Source: an uncultured Coriobacteriales bacterium (GTDB lineage Bacteria > Actinomycetota > Coriobacteriia > Coriobacteriales > UMGS124). From it: DNA of 6,264 nucleotides. A program made the translations under genes and the position numbers. Positions 1-6,146 of this stretch are shown one piece after another. Under the pieces are notes generated by a model. The model saw nothing but the letters and a program-made list of their open reading frames with translations, did not search any database and was not told the DNA's origin. Each line of letters opens with the position of its first letter. The stretch's first letter is position 1. Location: NCBI GenBank assembly GCA_934662525.1, contig CAKUKJ010000150.1, positions 1 through 6,264 on the forward strand, in the 5' to 3' direction.

Positions 1-1415
1 GGCCCGAGCGAGGCGCGACGGGCGCCGGCGTACAGGTCGTCGAGGACGCCGGGGATCTGGACGCCGGTCGCGTCGAGCAGCACGCTCTCGCCCGTATCGG
101 TGAGGTCGAGGCGCACGTCGGCGGTGCGGCCGTCCTCGGCGGTGAAGCGCTGGGCCTCGTCGTTCACCATGACGTAATCCTCAACGCCCAGCCAGTTGCC
201 CACGAACGTGGCCACGCCGCCGTTCTGGGGGTCGCCGAGCGGGTGGATCTGCACGAGCTCCATGTTCTTGAGGCCCGCGCCGATGGCTTGGGCCATGGGG
301 ATGGCGTCGCCGGTGGCGCTCACGTTGCAGGAGGAGGGCATGTCCTCGGTGACGCGCTTGTCGTACTGCATGGCGAGCTGGGGGTTGCGGGCATAGCCGC
401 CGGTGGCCATGACGACGGACTTGGCGACGACCTTGACGGGGTTGCCGCTCGAGACGCGCTCGCCGGAGACGCCCGTCACGGCGCCGGAGTCGTCGGTGTC
501 GATGGAGGTCACCTTGGCGTCGGTGTAGTACTTCACGCCCAGGCGCGTGGCGCAGTCCATCAGGCAGCTCACGTAATAGGCGCCGCCCTGCTGGCCGTTC
601 TTCTGCACCTTGACGGAGTGGCCGCGCTGCCACTTGCCGCCGATGGCCGTGAACACCTCGTCGTTGTAGACCAGGCCGTGGCCCTCCATCCAGTGCACGG
701 CGTCCAGGGCGTTGTCGGCCAGCACATGGACGAGCTCCTCGTCGGCCTTCTCGTCGCCGCCCTCGTAAGTGTCCTCGAAGAACTTGTCGGTGGAGTCCTC
801 GATGCCCATGGGCTCCTGGCGCTGCGGGTCGGGGGCGTTGAGCGTGCCCTCGCCGCAGTTCGTGTTGCCGCCGTAGATGTCCATCTTGTCGAGCAGGATG
901 ACGGAGGCGCCCGCCTCGGCGGCGGAGACGGCGGCGGCCAGGCCGGCGCCGCCGGTGCCCACGATCACGACGTCGCACTCCTCGTCGATGGCGGGGGCGG
1001 GCTCAAGGCCGCTCTCGGCGTCCTCCAGGGCGTCCACGTCGGCGTCGGCCTGCGTATAGGCGTCTTCCAGGGCGCTCTTGAAGCCGAAGGAGGTGAGGGT
1101 GGCGCCGGTCACGGAGTCGAGGTTGAGCGTCTGGGACTCAAGGGCGCGCTGCGTGAGGATTTCGATGGCGGCGTCGCCGATGTTCTTGGACTCGTCGGAG
1201 CGGGTCACGATGGCCGTGAGCTTGCCGTCCTTGAAGGTTGCCTCAAGGTCGATGTCGCCGTTGCGTCCGGTGCCGGTGGCGGTGTAGGTGCCGTCGGCGA
1301 TGGAGGAGGCTGCCTCCTCTGCCTGGGCGAGGCGTGCGCCTCCCATGGCGGCGACGGCGGCGATGCCGGCCGCGCCTGCGACGAACTGACGACGAGTGGT
1401 GGTTGCGCTGAACAT
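1..1415 (-). CDS. Tat-exported FMN/FAD flavoprotein reductase (fumarate reductase-like), C-terminus cut by window edge
   Basis: Predicted extracytoplasmic reductase that passes electrons through a covalent FMN and an FAD to an organic acceptor; the substrate is unknown. 471 residues are visible. Residues 1-32 form a Tat signal: TTRRQF at 5-10, a hydrophobic stretch, then cleavage probably after AQA (30-32). Residues about 40-122 are an FMN-bind domain with D100-S-V-T-G-A-T106, an exact match to the Dxx(S/T)GAT motif flavinylated by ApbE on the last Thr. Residues from 147 on are FAD_binding_2: GTGGAG at 153-158 (dinucleotide fold), D176 at the end of the second strand, GGNT at 182-185 and ATGG at 337-340. 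HPLG at 391-394 matches the HPT region of fumarate reductases, and R423-F424 is kept. No CxxCH haem motif is visible, so the electron donor must be a separate protein. The ATG at 1413-1415 is preceded by GAAAGGGG with normal spacing, and no other start gives the Tat signal. The gene resembles the many paralogous Eggerthellaceae reductases, so fumarate should not be assumed as substrate. Confidence 0.93.
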   Translation of the reverse strand, partial: MFSATTTRRQFVAGAAGIAAVAAMGGARLAQAEEAASSIADGTYTATGTGRNGDIDLEATFKDGKLTAIVTRSDESKNIGDAAIEILTQRALESQTLNLDSVTGATLTSFGFKSALEDAYTQADADVDALEDAESGLEPAPAIDEECDVVIVGTGGAGLAAAVSAAEAGASVILLDKMDIYGGNTNCGEGTLNAPDPQRQEPMGIEDSTDKFFEDTYEGGDEKADEELVHVLADNALDAVHWMEGHGLVYNDEVFTAIGGKWQRGHSVKVQKNGQQGGAYYVSCLMDCATRLGVKYYTDAKVTSIDTDDSGAVTGVSGERVSSGNPVKVVAKSVVMATGGYARNPQLAMQYDKRVTEDMPSSCNVSATGDAIPMAQAIGAGLKNMELVQIHPLGDPQNGGVATFVGNWLGVEDYVMVNDEAQRFTAEDGRTADVRLDLTDTGESVLLDATGVQIPGVLDDLYAGARRASLG

Positions 1416-1591
1416 GTGGACCCCTTTCGACATTGACGTGCGTTGTCTGACGTTCTTGCCTTGCGGATGTCGCCCAAGCCCATCGCGCCTGCCTCACCGG
1501 GCGCCGTCCCGCTTGCGTTCAAGACGTTCGTGCCTCAGCTCGCGATGTGCTTTGCTGAGACGGACAATGCGCCGAAAACGCGTCCCACAAA

Positions 1592-1644
1592 ATTGCACGA
1601 ACGGTGCGATTTGTGCCCCACATGCCGGGCACACCTTTGGTGTG
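1592..1644. promoter_or_regulatory. Cluster of three inverted repeats, candidate operators of the reductase gene
   Basis: Three inverted repeats lie almost head to tail. ATTGCAC (1592-1598) and GTGCGAT (1604-1610) have 6 of 7 arm bases complementary around a 5-base spacer. TGTGCCC (1612-1618) and GGGCACA (1627-1633) are perfect over 7 bases with an 8-base spacer. CACACC (1630-1635) and GGTGTG (1639-1644) are perfect over 6 bases with spacer TTT. The second and third overlap by four bases, so they could not both form in one RNA, which favours protein binding sites over hairpins. They lie about 180-220 bases upstream of the reductase start. Binding by the nearby LuxR regulator is inference; no binding motif for that family is known to me. 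Confidence 0.45.
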
Positions 1645-1782
1645 AGAAGAAAACATGCAGGTAGATATATATGTCAAGTGATGCGACGGTAAAATGTCCG
1701 CAATAGGTTTTATCATTGCCAAGATAGGCCAGACAAAGGGCCGGTTGCTCTGGGGTCTTTGCAAATGGGAGGCTACAATGCT

Positions 1783-1809
1783 TTGGCACCCGTTTGATGT
1801 TGCTACACT
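1783..1809 (+). promoter_or_regulatory. Candidate sigma70-type promoter of the restriction-modification operon
   Basis: TTGGCA (1783-1788, 5 of 6 to the -35 consensus) is followed after 15 bases by TACACT (1804-1809, 4 of 6), with TG one base upstream (1801-1802) making an extended -10. The spacing is shorter than the ideal 17, which the extended -10 can offset. Transcription would start near 1815, leaving a leader of about 20 bases. This fits the ATG at 1836 and would exclude the in-frame upstream ATG at 1794. A second -10-like TACAAT lies at 1774-1779. Confidence 0.5.
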
Positions 1810-1825
1810 GGTCAAGTAGCCGTAT

Positions 1826-1833
1826 GGAGGTGA
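1826..1833 (+). promoter_or_regulatory. Strong Shine-Dalgarno that sets the methyltransferase start
   Basis: GGAGGTGA is a near-perfect complement to the 3' end of 16S rRNA. Its GGAGG core sits five bases before the ATG at 1836. In-frame ATGs at 1794 and 1824 have no comparable site, and the one at 1824 overlaps this site. Confidence 0.8.
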
Positions 1834-1835
1834 GT

Positions 1836-3248
1836 ATGCCAAAACCATTGTTGGAAAGTGCAGATTTAGTTCGTTTGACTCGCGTGTCAGAGACACCGCT
1901 GGAAGTCAGGGAAGGGTTTGAACAATATCTGACGCCGTATCAGACGGCCCGATTGGCGGCATCCCTCTTCAGCAACCGGGATGGTGGCTCTTTGCGCTGC
2001 CTTGATCTTGGAGCGGGTACGGGCATTCTGTCTGTTGCCATTTATGAGCGATACGGGACTTCTGTTTCAATTGATGCTGTTGAAATCGACCCTGACATGG
2101 CAAAGATATGCGAGGTGGAGCTGAAGGGTCTTGGCGTGGAGCATGAGACCTTTGTTGAGGATGCCCTCGGTTGCAACTTGCAAGGCTCATATGATCGCGT
2201 GATACTCAATCCTCCTTATCGCAAGCTAGCGGCAACTGATCCGTGGCAAGACGACCTGCCCGTGAAAGTCCCCAATCTGTATGCGGCTTTTGTTGTGAAA
2301 GCTTGCTCATACTTGTCCAATCAAGGCGAATGTGTCGCCATCATTCCGCGTTCTTGGATGAACGGTTCTTATTTCTCTGGCTTTCGCGCCTGGCTGTACG
2401 CGCATTGTTCTATTGACGCGATTCACATTTACGATTCCAGGCGCGATGTGTTCGATGATACGGATGTCTTGCAAGAGGTGATGATTCTCAAATTATCCCG
2501 GCTTCCACAGGCGCCGCAAGTGTGCGTTTCCACCTCGACGGGAAAATCCGACCAAAGAATCGTCTCTCACTCGTATGCGTTTGAATCGCTCGTTGATGTT
2601 TCGCGGGCTGATTCCCCCATGCGCGTCAAGCCTGATATCCATGCCCATAATCTCCAAACCCTGCGCGAGATAGGCTTGCTCGCCTCAACGGGCAAAGTTG
2701 TTGAGTACAGGCAGCGCGAGGGTTTGAAAGCGCAGGGCGGAGAAGGTGTTGACCCTCTCCTGTACCCATGCAATTTTTCCCTTTGCGGGATGCGACATCC
2801 TATAGAGTGTGCCAAGCCTCAGTGGATAAGTAGGGATTACCCAAACGAGGCGTCGCTGCTTCTTCCAGCAGGCACATATGTTGTCGTTAAGCGTTTTAGC
2901 TCGAAAGAGCAACAACGTCGCGTTATGGCGTTTGTCTTGCAAACAGCAAGCAGGGTTGCTCTTGAGAATCACCTCAATTATATACACGCTGGCACATCGA
3001 GGCACACCTCACCCCTTAACGAAGCGGTTGCTCGAGGGCTGTGCCTTTGGCTCAACAGCGGCTATGTTGACGAAACATTTCGGTCAGTGTCGGGGAGTAC
3101 GCAGGTCAATGCCAGTGATTTGAACGCCATGCCAACACCGGGCTGCAAAACGTTAGGCGAGTTGGGCGTGCTTTGGCGTGATGGCATGTCTTCGAATCAG
3201 ATAGACGCTATCGTGGAGGGGTTGCTTTCCAATGGACATTTTGTCTGA
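1836..3248 (+). CDS. Type II DNA adenine-N6 methyltransferase, BsuBI/PstI family
   Basis: Modification enzyme that would methylate adenine within the same sequence cut by its partner endonuclease, probably CTGCAG, using S-adenosylmethionine and so protecting host DNA. The protein is 470 residues from the ATG at 1836, a little shorter than the roughly 500 of known members. Motif order is that of gamma-class enzymes: motif X YLTPYQTA (31-38), motif I DLGAGTG (57-63) for cofactor binding, motif II VEID (82-85), and catalytic motif IV NPPY (125-128). The C-terminal half is the target recognition part and carries family blocks such as VVKRFSSKEQQRR (350-362), ENHLNYIHAG (377-386), LCLWLNSGYVDE (402-413) and STQVNASDL (421-429). 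It is first in a two-gene operon; its last 17 bases overlap the endonuclease start. GC content is clearly lower than in the flanking genes, suggesting horizontal acquisition. No separate controller (C) protein gene is visible. Family assignment is firm; exact specificity is inferred. Confidence 0.94.
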   Translation: MPKPLLESADLVRLTRVSETPLEVREGFEQYLTPYQTARLAASLFSNRDGGSLRCLDLGAGTGILSVAIYERYGTSVSIDAVEIDPDMAKICEVELKGLGVEHETFVEDALGCNLQGSYDRVILNPPYRKLAATDPWQDDLPVKVPNLYAAFVVKACSYLSNQGECVAIIPRSWMNGSYFSGFRAWLYAHCSIDAIHIYDSRRDVFDDTDVLQEVMILKLSRLPQAPQVCVSTSTGKSDQRIVSHSYAFESLVDVSRADSPMRVKPDIHAHNLQTLREIGLLASTGKVVEYRQREGLKAQGGEGVDPLLYPCNFSLCGMRHPIECAKPQWISRDYPNEASLLLPAGTYVVVKRFSSKEQQRRVMAFVLQTASRVALENHLNYIHAGTSRHTSPLNEAVARGLCLWLNSGYVDETFRSVSGSTQVNASDLNAMPTPGCKTLGELGVLWRDGMSSNQIDAIVEGLLSNGHFV

Positions 3249-4188
3249 TATCGCAGGGGCGCGTGCGGTTCTAGGCGACCTCGGTATGGATGCTGCGAGA
3301 AGCAATGAGCGCGGTGCCTTGACTTTGCTGGCGCTTGCGAGATTACGCCCGGGCCAACCTTGGGCCGAAGCAACAAATGACATGTACACCACACGCCAAC
3401 TCATGGACTGGTTTGACTCGGAGTACGGTGTTCATTATGCGGCCAACACGCGTGAGACTATCCGCAAAGATACGCTCCATCCCTTTATAGAAGGTGGCAT
3501 TGTTGAAGTAAACGCGGATAACCCTTCCCGTCCCCAAAACTCTCCCAAGTGGAACTACCGTCTTTCGAAACTGGCCCTTGAGCTGGTCAAGTCTGTGGGG
3601 ACAGAAGGATATCCTTTTGCCGTCAGTATGTTCAATTCGTTCACGACGACATGGAACGATTTGATGGATGAGCGCCGCGGATACCGGATGGTTCCCGTGA
3701 CGCTTCCAAATGGGCAAACTGCCAAATTGTCTCCGGGTGGGCAAAACTTGTTGATAAAGGACATCATCGAGCAGTTCTGCCCTCGTTTTGCTCCTGGCGG
3801 TGAGATCCTGTTCATTGACGATACCGATAAAGAGCATGGAGAAACGGCTTCGCGGTCTCTTGAAGAGGTCGGGGTTCAGCTGCCTAAGAGGGGGAAATCG
3901 CCTGATTTGGTGATTTGGCAAAACGAACGGCGGTGGTTGTTCCTCATCGAGGCTTGTTCAAGTCATGGGCCGATAGATGTTGCAAGGAAGGCCGAACTGA
4001 GCCGGCTGTTCTCCCAGGCGTCGGGTTCGTTCGTCTTCGTCTCATGCTTCCCCACGCGCAAAGTCATGCAGCGCTATTTGGCCGATCTCGCATGGGAGAC
4101 TGAGGCTTGGTGTGCCGATAGTCCCGACCACATGATTCATCTCGATGGGGAGCGTTTCATGGGCCCCTATGAAGCGGGGAGCCAGTAG
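3232..4188 (+). CDS. Type II restriction endonuclease, BsuBI/PstI family
   Basis: Endonuclease partner of the upstream methyltransferase, cutting unmethylated invading DNA, probably at CTGCAG as BsuBI and PstI do. The protein is 318 residues, matching the family length of about 320. Residues about 25-122 form the N-terminal winged-helix-like domain, with the family block YAANTRETIRKDTLHPF (69-85). The C-terminal nuclease domain carries VTLPNG (156-161), LSPGGQN (166-172), IIEQFCPRFAPGG (178-190), PDLVIW (224-229), FLIEACSSHGPID (237-249), YLADLAWETEAW (282-293) and IHLDGERFMGPYE (302-314). D225 and E240 are the likely metal-binding acids. The position two after E240 is Cys, not the Lys of a textbook PD-(D/E)XK site. 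ATG at 3232 follows GGAGGGG (3215-3221) with ten bases between, and lies inside the end of the methyltransferase gene, so translation is probably coupled and occurs after that of the protective enzyme. All expected blocks are present, so it is likely functional. Confidence 0.95.
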   Translation: MDILSDIAGARAVLGDLGMDAARSNERGALTLLALARLRPGQPWAEATNDMYTTRQLMDWFDSEYGVHYAANTRETIRKDTLHPFIEGGIVEVNADNPSRPQNSPKWNYRLSKLALELVKSVGTEGYPFAVSMFNSFTTTWNDLMDERRGYRMVPVTLPNGQTAKLSPGGQNLLIKDIIEQFCPRFAPGGEILFIDDTDKEHGETASRSLEEVGVQLPKRGKSPDLVIWQNERRWLFLIEACSSHGPIDVARKAELSRLFSQASGSFVFVSCFPTRKVMQRYLADLAWETEAWCADSPDHMIHLDGERFMGPYEAGSQ

Positions 4189-4205
4189 GCATCAAACCTG
4201 TCGCG

Positions 4206-5636
4206 TTATTTTGTTTTCTGCCCCATCCTGTCCATCAGCAGGTCGAGGAGCTCCTGTTTGGAGTGGACGCCCACTTTGGCGTAGAGGTGCCGGGCATGGC
4301 TGCGCACCGTGTTCTCGGAGATGCACAGGCTCTCGGCGATGTAGCCCTTCGAGCGACCCTTGCAGATGAGCTCCATCACCTCCTGCTCGCGCTCGGTGAG
4401 CCCGGCGTCACGGCCGACCTTGCGGCAGGCGGCGCCCAGGGCGTCGAAGAGCGCCGGCGGCACGGGCTGCTCGTCGAGGTCGGCAAAGACGCGCCCTGTT
4501 GAGAAGTCGCGCTCGTCGAGCAAGAAGACGCTTGCCATGGCAAGCAGGTAGACGACGACGGACACCAACGAGGTCATGACGGCGCTCGTCTCAAAGAGCC
4601 CGCCCAGCGCGCGGCCCACAGGGAAGGGCAGGCAGTAGGCCGTCCATCCCAGCGCGAACACGGCGAGCGGGTTGATGGTGCCGCGATGCGCCACGTCGGC
4701 CAAGAATGCCCACAACAGCATGACGACGAGCGTCTGCCCCACTCCCACCGCAACGAGCGCCCAGCCGGAGAACGTGCGCCCGAACAGGGGCAGCGCCAGC
4801 ACGCCCGTGGCGGTGATGACGAGCGTGGCGCGCCACAGGTCGGAGAAGTGAAGCGAGCGCCGCCCTATGAGCACGCGCCGGATGATGACAGCGGCGGCAG
4901 CGACCTCCAACAGGTGGTGGACGAGGGACAGCGCCGCCTTGGGCGTGGGCGCGGCGTCGACGGAGATGCCCTGCATGATGCCGATGACCAGGCCGTATGC
5001 CGCAATGCCGAAGAGAATCTTGATATAGGGCCGCTGCCTGCGGGGGTCTACCCTCGTCTCGACGGGCTTGGCCGGTGGCTGGGCCGCCTGGGCGCGCCTG
5101 CACAGGACGACCGACCCAAAGGGAAGCGCGGCGCACACTAGGGCCGCCCAGGCGTCGGGGAGGAGGTCCACGGGAATCTTGAGCAGGCTGCCTATGAGCA
5201 TTGCCCCGAAGATGCAGGCAAGGGCGTCGCGCGTCTCGAGGGCCGCATAGAAGAACGACCACTGCATGTACGTCCATGCCATACCGATGCCGCAGAACAC
5301 GGCGCTCACCTGGAGTATCTGCTCGGCGGGCAAGCCTTGGGGCAGCGGCCAGACGATGGCGAGCGTGCCCAAGGCCATGAGCGCAGCGAGCGGAAAGTCG
5401 ATCCAAGCGAGGGACTTGCGCGTGGGGTTGGCAAGGAGCGCCCCCAGCGTGAGGCCCAGCGTGAAGAGCGTGAGCGAGATGTAGATGGTGACGGTGAGCG
5501 GCATCGCGGGGTGCGCCGCGTTGGCGAGATGGCAGGCGTCCCAAATCCAAACGTGTCCGCACAGCACCCCGAACCAGCACAGGCGCGGGTTCTTGAGGGT
5601 GTGGGGCAGGGCCTCGCGGTTGGGGGAGACAGACAT
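4206..5636 (-). CDS. LuxR-family regulator with N-terminal 12-helix membrane domain
   Basis: Membrane-anchored transcription factor: a multi-pass N-terminal half probably senses a small molecule or membrane state, and a C-terminal cytoplasmic helix-turn-helix binds DNA. The protein is 476 residues. About twelve hydrophobic segments can be seen, near 18-38, 48-70, 79-99, 108-131, 137-153, 160-180, 204-224, 233-252, 268-287, 290-312, 322-345 and 352-373. A basic loop (180-203, CRRAQ to RRQRP) splits them six and six, as in MFS-like folds. The LuxR domain covers 413-467: LTEREQEVMELICKG, then YIAESLCISENTVRSHARHL with the recognition helix near 440-450. There is no receiver domain or phosphorylatable Asp, so it is not a standard response regulator. 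The chosen ATG (5634-5636) follows GAAAGG with normal spacing; an in-frame ATG at 5715-5717 would add 27 polar residues and lacks such a site. Such regulators commonly accompany Tat flavoprotein reductases in Eggerthellaceae; the reductase at 1-1415 is the likely target, by inference. The ligand is unknown. Confidence 0.9.
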   Translation of the reverse strand: MSVSPNREALPHTLKNPRLCWFGVLCGHVWIWDACHLANAAHPAMPLTVTIYISLTLFTLGLTLGALLANPTRKSLAWIDFPLAALMALGTLAIVWPLPQGLPAEQILQVSAVFCGIGMAWTYMQWSFFYAALETRDALACIFGAMLIGSLLKIPVDLLPDAWAALVCAALPFGSVVLCRRAQAAQPPAKPVETRVDPRRQRPYIKILFGIAAYGLVIGIMQGISVDAAPTPKAALSLVHHLLEVAAAAVIIRRVLIGRRSLHFSDLWRATLVITATGVLALPLFGRTFSGWALVAVGVGQTLVVMLLWAFLADVAHRGTINPLAVFALGWTAYCLPFPVGRALGGLFETSAVMTSLVSVVVYLLAMASVFLLDERDFSTGRVFADLDEQPVPPALFDALGAACRKVGRDAGLTEREQEVMELICKGRSKGYIAESLCISENTVRSHARHLYAKVGVHSKQELLDLLMDRMGQKTK

Positions 5637-5820
5637 GGGCGGCCTTTCGGCAAAACGGGTCGATGTACGCAGGCGGCTATTGTACGCCCGCGAGATATGC
5701 GCCGACGGTGTTATCAATCGGTGGCAAATTCACATTCTGCTCAACGGACGCAGGCGTTGGTCGTACACTGTGCCTTGCAGGGGATGAAGGATTCCAAACC
5801 TCTTGAAAGGACGTGCGCCC
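5637..5820. promoter_or_regulatory. Divergent control region between the LuxR regulator and the small protein gene
   Basis: This 184-base region must hold promoters for both flanking genes. On the minus strand TACAAT (plus 5679-5684) is a good -10 match for the regulator, but no -35 stands out at 16-18 bases. On the plus strand TACACT (5764-5769) with TCAACG (5741-5746) at 17 bases spacing is a weak candidate for the small gene. Repeats are present: ACGCAGGCG at 5667-5675 and 5748-5756, TGTACGC at 5664-5670 and 5681-5687 (17 bases start to start), and an inverted pair CAACG (5742-5746) / CGTTG (5755-5759). One TGTACGC copy overlaps the minus-strand -10, and the inverted pair overlaps the plus-strand -35, positions suited to operators. 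Confidence 0.45.
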
Positions 5821-6075
5821 ATGTGCACAAACGGCATCAACACCACCCAGTTTGAGCAGCTCATCGACCAGATCGACGACTATGTGGCCCTGCAGGTGCG
5901 CCACACCCACAAGCTTGCCCATGCCGCTGACAACGCCGGCTACGAGAACTGCCACCTGAAGCTCCACGCCGCCTCCGACATGCTTGCCGAGGTTCGCAAC
6001 CTGCTCGACGAGGCGAAGTTTGCGTTGGAGGATGACGTCAACAAGATTTCTGACGTCGATATTCATACGGTGTAA
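5821..6075 (+). CDS. Small helical protein of unknown function, 84 residues
   Basis: I do not recognise the family. The ATG at 5821 follows AAAGGA (5806-5811) with nine bases between; a TTG at 5803 in frame would add only six residues and lacks such a site. The protein is acidic and looks almost wholly helical, with no signal peptide or membrane segment, so it is probably cytoplasmic. The pattern of hydrophobic residues in 10-35 and 44-75 suggests a two-helix bundle or coiled coil. Histidines at 28, 30, 34, 45 and 49 with Cys44 cluster in the middle and might bind metal, but this is only a pattern. Codon use is high-GC like the regulator, so it belongs to the host backbone and not the islet. 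It is divergent from the regulator and ends at a strong hairpin terminator, so it forms a single-gene transcript. Both CTGCAG sites of the window lie in (5890-5895) or just after (6077-6082) it. Confidence 0.8.
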   Translation: MCTNGINTTQFEQLIDQIDDYVALQVRHTHKLAHAADNAGYENCHLKLHAASDMLAEVRNLLDEAKFALEDDVNKISDVDIHTV

Positions 6076-6107
6076 GCTGCAGAACCTCACGCGCCGCGTT
6101 TTCAACA

Positions 6108-6143
6108 AAACGGCCGTCCGGGCGTGTGCTCGGGCGGCCGTTT
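6108..6143. terminator. Hairpin terminator, probably bidirectional
   Basis: AAACGGCCGTCCG (6108-6120) pairs with CGGGCGGCCGTTT (6131-6143) as a 13-bp stem with one G-T pair and a 10-base loop. It lies 32 bases after the small protein gene and four bases past the stop of the converging minus-strand gene. The T-run is short on the plus strand (TTT then GCGTT) and better on the minus strand (TTTTGTTG), so it probably serves both transcripts. Confidence 0.85.
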
Positions 6144-6146
6144 GCG

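Larger units (their letters stand above)
1416..1835. other. Intergenic region between divergent reductase and methyltransferase genes
   Basis: About 420 bases with no convincing gene. The half nearest the reductase (to about 1590) is GC-rich like the reductase. The remainder is more AT-rich and resembles the methyltransferase operon, so the left junction of the acquired DNA probably lies near 1580-1700. It contains a cluster of inverted repeats (1592-1644), an exact TTGACA hexamer on the minus strand (1672-1677) next to an ATATAT run but without a good -10 partner, a pair of 9-base near-repeats (1772-1780 and 1802-1810), and the promoter and ribosome binding site of the methyltransferase gene. 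Short open frames on both strands here lack ribosome binding sites and recognisable protein character. Confidence 0.7.
1600..4205. other. Probable horizontally acquired restriction-modification islet (edges approximate)
   Basis: The two restriction-modification genes and the AT-richer DNA before them form a block unlike both neighbours in base composition. The block lies on the opposite strand to the regulator and reductase that flank it. No transposase, integrase, tRNA or convincing flanking repeat is visible, so the mechanism of entry cannot be named. The right edge must lie within or next to the 17 bases between the two converging stop codons (4189-4205); the left edge is uncertain by about 100 bases. 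Confidence 0.5.

Noticed and set aside
243..1436. Long open frame on the plus strand antisense to the reductase
   Set aside because: Its translation is almost entirely Gly, Ala, Val, Leu, Asp and His, typical of a shadow frame opposite a GC-rich gene. The minus-strand frame has a clear Tat signal and flavin motifs.
1443..1664. Short plus-strand frame with CxxC-like cysteines in the intergenic region
   Set aside because: It would start at TTG with no ribosome binding site, and runs across a base-composition change; the CDLCPTC pattern alone is not enough.
1535..1789. Short minus-strand frame over the intergenic region
   Set aside because: GTG start without a ribosome site, no recognisable protein character, and it would cover the inverted repeats.
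1794..1835. Upstream in-frame ATG start for the methyltransferase
   Set aside because: It lies before the proposed -10 and lacks a ribosome site, whereas the ATG at 1836 has a near-perfect one. The family N-terminus does not need the extra 14 residues.
4189..4205. Terminator between the converging endonuclease and regulator genes
   Set aside because: Only 17 bases separate the stops and I see no stem with a T-run there.
1600..4205. Insertion sequence or integrase-type element carrying the restriction-modification genes
   Set aside because: No transposase or integrase gene, no convincing terminal inverted repeats and no matching direct repeats at the two edges by eye.
4591..5580. Long alternative minus-strand frame inside the LuxR regulator
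   Set aside because: It is Arg/Ala/His-rich with no domain, and overlaps a frame with twelve membrane helices and a LuxR domain.
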